Assembly (NCBI GenBank): GCA_020847075.1
Contig: JADLCS010000062.1
Coordinates: 1 to 64,000 of the forward strand
Length of the DNA stretch: 64,000 bases
Direction: 5' to 3'
DNA from: Gammaproteobacteria bacterium
GTDB lineage: Bacteria; Pseudomonadota; Gammaproteobacteria; SZUA-140
Position numbers and translations under genes: made by a program. This document shows, piece after piece, positions 57,833-64,000 of the stretch. Below the pieces are notes generated by a model. That model ran no database searches, was not told where the DNA came from, and worked only from the letters and a program-made list of their open reading frames with translations. The number at the start of each line of letters is the position of its first letter. Position 1 is the stretch's first letter.

Positions 57833-57891
57833 ATAGAATCACTTAGAACCTCTCCGGGGCGCTGAAGCGGTGAATACCGGGTGGAGAATAC

Positions 57892-59223
57892 CTAGGCTGC
57901 GGTGTCGCCGGCCAGAGGCAGCGTGACGACGGCGGCGAAGCCGCCCAGGCACTCCGAGCGCTCCAGCACGAGCTGGCCGCGGTAGGCCGTGACGATGTCC
58001 TGCACGATCGCCAGCCCCAGGCCATGGCCGTCGGCGGTCTCGTCCAGCCGGACGCCGCGCCGCGTCAGTTCGGCATAGTCGACCGGCTCGGCGCCGGGGC
58101 CGTCGTCCTCCACCGCGAAGCGCCAGTCGCCATTGTCGTGGCTGATCGTCAATGTCACCGCGCCGGCCGCCCACTTGCAGGCGTTGTCGAGCAGGTTGCC
58201 GAGCATTTCCAGCAGGTCCTCGCGCTCCATCGCGCAGCGCGTCTCCGCCGGCAGTTGTACCCGGATGTCGAGCGCCTTGTCGCGGTAGATCGCCCGCAGC
58301 GTCGCGACCAGATCGTCGACGTCGCGCGGCAGCTCGGCGAGCGCGCGCGTGCCGGCGGCGCCGGCGATGCGCGCCCGCTTCAGTTCGCGCGCGACCAGCC
58401 CGCGGACCTGCTCCACCGGCCGGCGCAGGCCGTCGCGCAGGTCCGGAAACGCCTCCAGTTCCGGGCGCTGCGCCTGCTGGGCAATAACGGTGAGCGGCGC
58501 CTTGACGGCGTGGGCGAGGTTGCCCACGGCGTTGCGCGAGCGCCGCAGGCGCTCGGTCAGCGCCGCGAGCAGGCGGTTGATCTCGCGCACCAGCGGCACG
58601 ACCTCGCCGGGCACGTCCTCGCTCAGGGCGGCGCGCCCACCTTGTTCCAGCTCGCACACCTCGGCGCGCAGGTGCTGCAGCGGCGCCAGGTTGCGCCGCA
58701 GCAGCACCACCTGCAGGGCGAGCAGGACGGTGAAAAAGACGAGCGACATGGCGGCATAAACGTATTGCAGCCGGCGGATCTCCCGGCTCAGCGGCGTCAT
58801 GTCCTCGGCGACCACGATGCGCACGGGACGGCCGCCTTTCTGATAAGCGCGGTCCAGCACCAGCAATTGCTGGCCGCGCGGACCCTGTGTTTCATTCATG
58901 CCGCCGGCCGGCAGCGACAACTCCTCGTCCCATAGCGAGCGGGAGCGCGCGACCGCACCGTCGATCTCGACGCGGTAATAGTGGCCGGAGAACGGCTGGT
59001 GGTAGATCGGACTCACGGTATCGAAGGGAAACCGCGGGGCGCCCGCGGGCGGGACCTCCAGCAGGGCCAGCAGCGTCTCGGCATCGTGCTGCAGGCGCGT
59101 CTGTATCTGCCCATGGACGACGTAGCGGATGGCGGCGCTGACAGCCAGCCATTGCACGACGAAGATCGCCGCCAGGCTGAGGGCGAGGCCGAGGCCGAGA
59201 CGGGACTGCAGCGAGCGCGTCAT
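57892..59223 (-). CDS. Two-component sensor histidine kinase
   Basis: A 443-residue inner-membrane kinase of the PhoQ/QseC-like type. Two membrane helices (about residues 10-32 and 160-182) border a periplasmic sensor region of about 125 residues. A HAMP linker, then the phospho-acceptor in NLAHAVKAPLTVIA, the N box NLLDNACKWA, G1 DDGPG and G2 GHGLGLAI follow. It is coupled to the response regulator by a four-base overlap. The operon includes PepSY, two c-type cytochromes and a cytochrome b561, so the signal may be redox or metal related. That is an inference. Confidence 0.93.
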   Translation of the reverse strand: MTRSLQSRLGLGLALSLAAIFVVQWLAVSAAIRYVVHGQIQTRLQHDAETLLALLEVPPAGAPRFPFDTVSPIYHQPFSGHYYRVEIDGAVARSRSLWDEELSLPAGGMNETQGPRGQQLLVLDRAYQKGGRPVRIVVAEDMTPLSREIRRLQYVYAAMSLVFFTVLLALQVVLLRRNLAPLQHLRAEVCELEQGGRAALSEDVPGEVVPLVREINRLLAALTERLRRSRNAVGNLAHAVKAPLTVIAQQAQRPELEAFPDLRDGLRRPVEQVRGLVARELKRARIAGAAGTRALAELPRDVDDLVATLRAIYRDKALDIRVQLPAETRCAMEREDLLEMLGNLLDNACKWAAGAVTLTISHDNGDWRFAVEDDGPGAEPVDYAELTRRGVRLDETADGHGLGLAIVQDIVTAYRGQLVLERSECLGGFAAVVTLPLAGDTAA

Positions 59224-59885
59224 TCCGGCGGCGCGAAGACGTAGCCCTGGCCGCGCCGGGTCACGATGATCCGCGGCCCGAGTTTCTGCCGCAGGCGATT
59301 GACGTATACTTCGAGCACGTTGCTGTCCTTCTCGCCGTCATAGTCGTAGACGTGCTCGCCCAGCGTCGATTTGGACAGGATGCGGTTGGGATGCAGCATG
59401 AAATAGCGCAACAGGCGGAATTCCGTGCCGGTGAGCGCGACCGGTTCCCCATCGCCGCGGATCGCGCACTGCCGTTCCTCGTCCAGCGCGAGACTTCCGG
59501 ACCGCAACCGTCCGCCGCCCTGGCCCTTGCTGCGCTTGATCAGGGCGGCAAGGCGCGCGAGCAGCTCCTCGACGTGGAACGGCTTGCCGAGATAATCGTC
59601 GGCGCCGGCCTTGAAGCCCTCCACCCGCTCGTGCCAAGCATCGCGCGCGGTGAGCACGATCACCGGCGTGCGGTTGCCGCGGCCGCGCCAGTTGGCCAGT
59701 ACCTGCAGGCCGGGGCGGCGGGGCAGCCCGAGATCCAGCACGATCACGTCGTAGGGCTCGGTGTCACCGAGAAACTCGCCCCGTTCGCCGTCGCCCGCCA
59801 CGTCCACGGCGTAGCCGGCGCGCCCCAGGTCGCTCCTGAGCTGCGCACTCAGCCGGTCATCGTCCTCCACCAGCAGCAGACGCAC
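59220..59885 (-). CDS. OmpR-family response regulator
   Basis: A 221-residue regulator with an N-terminal receiver domain (phospho-acceptor Asp51 in IVLDLGLP, acidic pair VEDDD at the start, Thr in VLTARDAW, Lys in DYLGKPF) and a C-terminal winged helix (LTGTEFRLLRYFMLHP, NVLEVYVNRLRQKLG, TRRGQGYVF). A GTG start at 59885 was chosen because VRLLLVEDD is the proper receiver N-terminus; a longer frame from 59948 adds 21 unrelated residues. It overlaps the PepSY gene's downstream side by only a short gap (5 bases). Confidence 0.95.
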   Translation of the reverse strand: MRLLLVEDDDRLSAQLRSDLGRAGYAVDVAGDGERGEFLGDTEPYDVIVLDLGLPRRPGLQVLANWRGRGNRTPVIVLTARDAWHERVEGFKAGADDYLGKPFHVEELLARLAALIKRSKGQGGGRLRSGSLALDEERQCAIRGDGEPVALTGTEFRLLRYFMLHPNRILSKSTLGEHVYDYDGEKDSNVLEVYVNRLRQKLGPRIIVTRRGQGYVFAPPE

Positions 59886-59890
59886 AGCGT

Positions 59891-60190
59891 TCAGTCCCTC
59901 TTGTGCTTCAGCACCGCGCCGTCCCGCGCATCGAGCTCCAGTTCCCACACCACGCCGTCGGCGTCGAGCACCTCGATCTCGTAGACGTGGATGCCGTGCT
60001 CGCGGTCGAGATCAACCTCGATCACCTTGCCCGGTTGCACGCGGCGCACCTGTTCCAGGATAGCTTCCAGCGGCTGGATCTCGCCAGCCTCGCGCAGTCG
60101 GCGCGCCTTCTCATGGTCGTCGTCGCGCGCAAACAAGGCCGGCGGCGCCAGGCTGATCAGCAGCAGGGACAGCAGGACGAGATGGCGCAT
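59891..60190 (-). CDS. PepSY-domain exported protein
   Basis: A 99-residue periplasmic protein. A signal peptide ends near PALFA. A single PepSY repeat follows (EAILEQVRRVQPGKVIEVDLDREHGIHVYEIEVLDADG, read in parts), with the typical V-x-Y-E-I-E-V-x-x-x-D-G strand. PepSY domains are thought to inhibit proteases or modulate signalling near sensors. Here it sits between two cytochrome genes and the response regulator, suggesting a sensory or assembly role in this operon. The shared stop/start spacing with the diheme gene is 3 bases. Confidence 0.88.
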   Translation of the reverse strand: MRHLVLLSLLLISLAPPALFARDDDHEKARRLREAGEIQPLEAILEQVRRVQPGKVIEVDLDREHGIHVYEIEVLDADGVVWELELDARDGAVLKHKRD

Positions 60191-60193
60191 GGC

Positions 60194-60736
60194 TCAATCC
60201 TCCCAACGGCCGTAGCCGGGAATGTCGATCTCGTGCTCGCGGAACGAGCCTTGTTCGGCCCGCCTGTGACAGGCGTTGCAGCGGCTGAAACTGCCGACCT
60301 CGGGGTTGTCGCGCACCATCGCGGGCGTCAGTTCATCGTGCTCACTGCGGAAGAACGGCAACTCGCTGATACGCAGCAGCGTATCGCCCGCGGTGAGCTG
60401 GCGCGCGATCTTGCGTGAGCGCGGGTAGTCGGCATGATCGGCGCTGTTCCGCGTCAGGTAGTCCAGCAGCTGGCCTTGCGTGGTGGCGTCCAGTGCGGCG
60501 TTATCACCGAAATGATCCTCGAGGCCGTTCATTATTGCCTGCCAGGATCGCGCCGGCAACAAGCCCGGCGGGTAGGCCAGATGACAGTCGCCGCATTCGC
60601 GAAGATAAACGGGATCGGTCACCGGGGCGACCTCCGAGCCGCGGCGCCACGGGCGATGGTCGTCATCCGCCGCCGCGAGCCCGATGAAGGTTGACAGCGT
60701 CGCGACGATCATGAACAAGGCTATGGTTTTCCTCAT
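60194..60736 (-). CDS. Di-heme c-type cytochrome
   Basis: A 180-residue exported di-heme cytochrome. A signal peptide ends near GLAAA. Heme sites are ECGDCHLAYPPG (about residue 50) and RCNACHRRAEQG near the C-terminus. The segment LLPARSWQAIMNGLEDHFGDNA is typical of the DHC (diheme cytochrome c) family found beside cytochrome b561. ATG 60736 follows AGGAGGATACCGCC; a 38-residue upstream frame was rejected. It probably passes electrons between the membrane cytochrome b and periplasmic partners; the partner is not known. Confidence 0.9.
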   Translation of the reverse strand: MRKTIALFMIVATLSTFIGLAAADDDHRPWRRGSEVAPVTDPVYLRECGDCHLAYPPGLLPARSWQAIMNGLEDHFGDNAALDATTQGQLLDYLTRNSADHADYPRSRKIARQLTAGDTLLRISELPFFRSEHDELTPAMVRDNPEVGSFSRCNACHRRAEQGSFREHEIDIPGYGRWED

Positions 60737-60759
60737 GGCGGTATCCTCCTGTCGTGGCA

Positions 60760-61161
60760 TCACAGTTGTCTCAGATAAGTCAGCACGTCGCCCTTCTCCT
60801 GCGGTGTGCATTCGCGCCCCAGCGTCCAGTCGCAGTTGCGTTTGAACCACTTCTCGATCTCCTTCCCATCGGTCAGACGCCGCGGCGCAACCGATGGGGC
60901 AAGCGGGTCGATGGGCTTATTGGTTTTTACGTGTCGGCCGGGTTGAGTCGGATCGTTGCCGTGGCAGGTGACGCATGAGCGCGGCGCACCGGCCTCGCCG
61001 GTAAATTCCCGTGCCCACAGCGCGCGACCGCGGTCGGCGGAAAACCCGCCGGCACCGGCCGCACGATATTCTCCCAGCAGCTCGTCCACCACGGTGGCGC
61101 CCGCGGTCGCGCTCAGCATCAGGCCGAGCAGCAGGAGTGGAACCAGGGTCTGTCGTTTCAT
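60760..61161 (-). CDS. DUF1924 monoheme cytochrome c
   Basis: A 133-residue exported protein with one heme site, APRSCVTCHGNDPTQPGRHVKTN, and the DUF1924 features RGRALWAREF and CDWTLGRECTPQEKGDVLTYL. A signal peptide ends near GATV. ATG 61161 follows AAGCGAG; 14 further in-frame codons upstream lack support. The family is nearly always coded beside cytochrome b561 and the DHC cytochrome, as here (cytochrome b561 upstream by 22 bases). Confidence 0.9.
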   Translation of the reverse strand: MKRQTLVPLLLLGLMLSATAGATVVDELLGEYRAAGAGGFSADRGRALWAREFTGEAGAPRSCVTCHGNDPTQPGRHVKTNKPIDPLAPSVAPRRLTDGKEIEKWFKRNCDWTLGRECTPQEKGDVLTYLRQL

Positions 61162-61183
61162 CTCGCTTTCCTCCGCGGTTTCT

Positions 61184-61753
61184 TCAATCGAGGCGCTTCT
61201 CACCCGTCCACATCGCCTTGACCAGGTTCTCCCGGTGCAGGAGGCTCTCCATCAGGACGCCGGCGACGTGGACGAACACCAGCAGCAGTACGCCGTTCGC
61301 CAGGAATTCGTGGACTTCCTCGAACGACTTGCCGGTGGAACGGGACCAGTGCGCGACGTACGTCGCCAGCGGGCCGGCGTGTTCCTCGACGCCGTACACC
61401 ACCAGCCCGGTCACTCCGGTCAGGGTCAGGCCGATCAGCAGCGCGATGATCATCAGGCCGCCGGCCGGGTTGTGGCCGAGGTGGCGCGGCGCGCGGCCGG
61501 TGAAGAGGCTACCGAGATAACGCAGCGCCCGCCACGGCGAGGCGACGAAATCGCTGAAACGCGCATGGCGCGGCCCAACGAATCCCCATGCGATACGAAA
61601 GGCCAGCAGAGACAGCACCAGATAGCCGGCCCAGGCGTGCAGCGTCATGAAATCGTCTTCGCTGAAATAGGCGGTGAAGAAGCCGGCGACCAGCAGCCAG
61701 TGGAAGACCCGGACCAGCGGATCCCATACGGATACAGTGAATGAGTTGCGCAT
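61184..61753 (-). CDS. Cytochrome b561-type membrane protein
   Basis: A 189-residue four-helix membrane cytochrome of the prokaryotic b561/Ni-Fe hydrogenase I b-subunit type. The helices contain heme-ligand histidines: VFHWLLVAGFFTAYF, LHAWAGYLVLSLLAF, a helix before the VYGVEEHAGP loop, and ANGVLLLVFVHVAGVLME. The N-terminal VWDPLVRVFHW motif is typical. ATG 61753 follows AAGGGCG; the 52 codons upstream are non-family. It heads the cytochrome/PepSY/two-component operon and probably exchanges electrons between quinone and the c-type cytochromes. Confidence 0.92.
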   Translation of the reverse strand: MRNSFTVSVWDPLVRVFHWLLVAGFFTAYFSEDDFMTLHAWAGYLVLSLLAFRIAWGFVGPRHARFSDFVASPWRALRYLGSLFTGRAPRHLGHNPAGGLMIIALLIGLTLTGVTGLVVYGVEEHAGPLATYVAHWSRSTGKSFEEVHEFLANGVLLLVFVHVAGVLMESLLHRENLVKAMWTGEKRLD

Positions 61754-61920
61754 CGGACGCCCTTCTGTAGACCTGTTCGATGCGCCCACCTTAGCGCGGC
61801 AGGCTGAAACGAAGCTGAACGGATCCCGGAGTCGTGGCACAGGGGGTGTAAGGTAGATGGGCGTACTTGCGTCCCGTGTCCCGGATGTTACCCATCGGTC
61901 GTGATGCAAGAAACATCACC

Positions 61921-62373
61921 ATGAAACCATACGGCGCGGAGTTTTTCGGTACCTTCTGGCTGATGCCGGGCGACTGCGGCAGCGCGGTGCTGGCGATGGC
62001 ATTCCCAAAGGCCGGCATCGGCCACATCTCCGGTTGCCATCTCGACCCCGCGGTATCGATCGGCCTATGGGCGGGCGGCCGCTTCCCGGCGGCGCAACTG
62101 GCGCCATACATCGCGGCCCAGGTGCTGGGCGGGTTGGTGGCGGTCGGGGTGTTGTATATCATCGCGAGCGGCCAGGCCGGTTTCGGCGCGTCGACCGGCT
62201 TCGCCTACGGCTACGGCGAACATCCCCCCGGCGGCTACTCGCCGTTTTCCGCGCTGGTGCGCGAGGTGGTGATAACCGCGATGTTCCTGCTGATCATCCT
62301 CGGCTCGACCTCCAAGCGTGTGCCCCATGACCTGCGCGATCGCATCGTCGAGGCCATAGACACAGCAGGATGA
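61921..62373 (+). pseudogene. aqpZ: Degenerate aquaporin Z fragment
   Basis: 150 codons are clearly AqpZ-related, but the gene is broken. The start [21 protein letters not shown] matches the AqpZ N-terminus. After FPKAGIG, about 19 residues expected before GHISG are missing (helix 2). The first NPA motif is changed to DPA ([20 protein letters not shown]). The protein ends after the helix that follows [18 protein letters not shown], without the second half with the second NPA motif, and its tail ([17 protein letters not shown]) is unrelated. A water channel is not expected from this. Confidence 0.8.
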
Positions 62374-62441
62374 TCAATTGAGAGGCGGGATGACGTACGT
62401 CGAGTGAAGCGACGTTCACACGACCAGGGCGGACCCCCCGG

Positions 62442-62470
62442 AAAAAACAAGGGCCCCGTGAAGGGGCCCT
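62442..62470 (-). terminator. Rho-independent terminator
   Basis: The minus strand reads AGGGCCCC, TTCAC, GGGGCCCT then TTGTTTTTT, 22 bases after the small Tat-type gene. Confidence 0.9.
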
Positions 62471-62492
62471 CAGCAGAAGTTTCAAACCTGCC

Positions 62493-62759
62493 TTACTTGT
62501 ATTTTTTGAACCCGCCACGATTCTGGGGCTTGCCAGGCTTACCCCATTTGTCATCGTTATCCAGATAGTGCTTGCCGTTCTTTTCAATGCCCGGCGGCAA
62601 GCAATCGGGGCCATTGCCGACTCCGTTGTTGCACTTCTTCTTGTGGTAGGAGCCCTTGCCCGCCAGCGCCGGAGTGGCGCTCAACGTCAGAACCACCGGC
62701 ACCACATACGTCGTCTTCTTGAGGAAATCACGTCTGGAGGTGTCTTTCAGCCCGTTCAT
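62493..62759 (-). CDS. Small Tat-type secreted protein
   Basis: An 88-residue protein with a twin-arginine signal: SRRDFLKKTTYVVPVVLTL with cleavage near TPALA. The mature part (about 55 residues) is Gly/Asn/Lys-rich with two cysteines, in KKKCNNGVGNGPDCLPPG, and a C-terminal KWGKPGKPQNRGGFKKYK. Similar short proteins with this Asn/Gly motif occur in other proteobacteria, without known function. The start follows AGGGGTATTAGAC. A strong terminator follows. No neighbour suggests a function. Confidence 0.7.
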   Translation of the reverse strand: MNGLKDTSRRDFLKKTTYVVPVVLTLSATPALAGKGSYHKKKCNNGVGNGPDCLPPGIEKNGKHYLDNDDKWGKPGKPQNRGGFKKYK

Positions 62760-63177
62760 GTCTAATACCCCTAAGCCTCTTCCCACATCCTGTGGCATTA
62801 GATAATTGACCCGTTGCGAATACAGGCAACGCACATAGAATTCTATCCCTCCGTCAATATCCCGGCAAGACCGGCCTGCGCCAAGACTCCCAGGACACGG
62901 CTGCACGCCAACCAAGGCAACACCAGAAAAATATGTAACTCTATGTAAATATTAAATAAAATAAATGACGGTGCATATCGAAGTCCGGCGATCCGTCACG
63001 AATACCCCATCGCCTGCCAATCAACAGAAGTCCACAGACAGCCGGAATTTTGACCATCAAGCCGACCGCCTGGATCACGCGCGATGTCATAAGCGGCCAA
63101 TCCCTAAACTTCCCCCCTGCGCCGACCGAATACCTGTCGGACATCACTACGACCACACATCGCACAATGCCCCCCAT
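62760..63177. other. Intergenic region
   Basis: No gene, RNA or repeat was recognised. It contains an AT-rich stretch (62926-62965) that may hold promoters for the divergent genes. A minus-strand open frame (62941-63255) has no ribosome-binding site or family. Confidence 0.5.
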
Positions 63178-64000
63178 ATGAATGCCTCCGTCGACAATCC
63201 GGCGCGATATAAGGGTCGCCCCGCGCGCTCTGGTGAAGCTGCGCTCCCGCACCACGCCGGTGATATGGAGTGGAAGCAGCTCCTCTATCTCAATTATTTC
63301 CGCGTGTGTCTGGCGAGCGTATTCGTATTGTTGAGCTTGGTCGACCGCCCGCGGCTGCCGACGGGCGAATACGGCAGCACGCTGTTTTCAACGACCAGCA
63401 TGGCCTACGCGCTGCTCGCCGTCTGCGCGCTCTTCACCATCAAGTGGCGGCGCCCCGGATTCAATGCCCAGGCCTATCTGCAGGTCATGGCGGACATCCT
63501 GGCGATCACGCTGCTGATGCACGCCAGCGGCGGGGTGCGCAGCGGCCTCGGCATGCTGCTGATCATCTCCATCGCGGGCGGCAGCCTGATCATGGCGGGG
63601 CGCACCTCGCGCCTGTTCGCCGCCATCGCGAGTCTCGCGGTACTGATCGAACAGGCGTACTCCTGGCTGGAAGGTACCGCGCTGTCCCCCAACTACACCC
63701 ACGCCGGACTGCTCGGTGCCAGCTTTTTCGCCACGGCGATCCTCGCCCACGTGCTCGCGCGCCGGCTGCGCGAGAGCCAGGCGCTGGCGGAACGCCGCGG
63801 GGTGGATCTTGCGAACATGGCGCAACTCACCGAGTATGTCATCCAGCGCATGCAAACCGGGATACTGGTGGTCGACGACAATTTTTCCATCCGCCTGATC
63901 AACGCTTCGGCCACGCGCCTGCTCGAACTTACGACCAGGGCCGAAGGCAGACCGATCAAGCAGGCCTCGGCCGAACTCGACCGTCAGTTACGCGAATGGT
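63178..64000 (+). CDS. pilS: Sensor histidine kinase PilS-like, N-terminal part
   Basis: The first 274 residues of a membrane sensor kinase; the gene runs off the right edge. After a polar N-terminus, six or so membrane helices (about residues 40-195) are followed by a PAS-type domain (TGILVVDDNFSIRLINASATRLL). The kinase domain lies beyond the window. The multi-helix region plus PAS in this order is typical of PilS, which controls pilin expression with PilR through sigma-54. ATG 63178 was taken; ATG 63265 is an in-frame alternative without a clear Shine-Dalgarno either. The name is by likeness and is uncertain until the kinase part and a pilR neighbour are seen. Confidence 0.7.
   Translation, partial: MNASVDNPARYKGRPARSGEAALPHHAGDMEWKQLLYLNYFRVCLASVFVLLSLVDRPRLPTGEYGSTLFSTTSMAYALLAVCALFTIKWRRPGFNAQAYLQVMADILAITLLMHASGGVRSGLGMLLIISIAGGSLIMAGRTSRLFAAIASLAVLIEQAYSWLEGTALSPNYTHAGLLGASFFATAILAHVLARRLRESQALAERRGVDLANMAQLTEYVIQRMQTGILVVDDNFSIRLINASATRLLELTTRAEGRPIKQASAELDRQLREW

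Noticed and set aside
62941..63255. A 104-codon minus-strand frame before pilS
   Set aside because: No ribosome-binding site, no domain, and it overlaps the start of the PilS-like gene.

Overview
The window looks like chromosomal DNA of a high-GC gammaproteobacterium. Three things point there: the leuS / ybeL-type zinc-ribbon pair beside miaB-phoH-ybeY-corC-lnt, the order ispH-lspA-ileS-ribF-murJ / rpsT / proB-obgE-rpmA-rplU / ispB, and a Pseudomonas-like minor pilin cluster ending in pilE. The many c-type and b-type cytochromes and the dispersed palindromes would suit a purple-sulfur/Chromatiales-like lineage, but that placement is inference. No rRNA, CRISPR array, prophage or intact insertion sequence was seen.

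Layout. 1-7 kb: tRNA charging, tRNA modification, ribosome maturation and lipoprotein acylation (leuS, zinc-ribbon gene, miaB-phoH-ybeY-corC-lnt). 7-10.6 kb: an ammonium transporter with a sigma-54 promoter and two NtrC-like sites, then a porin and a DUF815-type ATPase. 10.6-13.6 kb: a ribosomal protein S4 paralogue behind a Fur-like box, two small outer-membrane beta-barrels and an XRE repressor. 13.7-18.9 kb: a B12 block (cobalamin riboswitch, btuB, a TonB-like gene, ATP:cob(I)alamin adenosyltransferase, btuF, cobC). 18.9-23.9 kb: ampE-ampD, a PilZ-like protein, a small lipoprotein, a cation/proton antiporter, tRNA-Thr and an Irr/Fur-family regulator. 24-28.2 kb: two unknown genes sharing a C-terminal domain, a 57-codon gene behind a sigma-54 promoter, and a MauG-like di-heme peroxidase with a Fur-like box. 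28.4-36.1 kb: a 2435-residue exported RHS protein with a hydrophobic variable tip and an overlapping small membrane protein, a candidate toxin/immunity pair. 36.8-45.1 kb: thiO, then fimU/fimT-pilV-pilW-pilX-pilY1-pilY2-pilE; the first pilin has a stop as its second codon. 45.3-57.8 kb: housekeeping genes ispH to ispB and tRNA-Pro. 57.9-61.8 kb: a cytochrome b561 / c-type cytochrome / PepSY / two-component operon. 61.9-64 kb: an internally deleted aquaporin remnant, a small Tat-type secreted protein, and the start of a PilS-like sensor kinase.

How the parts connect. Nutrient regulation is readable in the DNA: nitrogen (sigma-54 plus NtrC sites at amtB), iron (Fur-like boxes before the S4-paralogue operon and the di-heme peroxidase) and B12 (riboswitch). 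Type IV pili are represented by the minor pilin/PilY1/PilE cluster and the PilS-like kinase. Several families of short palindromic repeats fill intergenic gaps. One of them (AGGACTAAGG type) supplies the stop codons of three unrelated genes, and another contains the lspA start codon.
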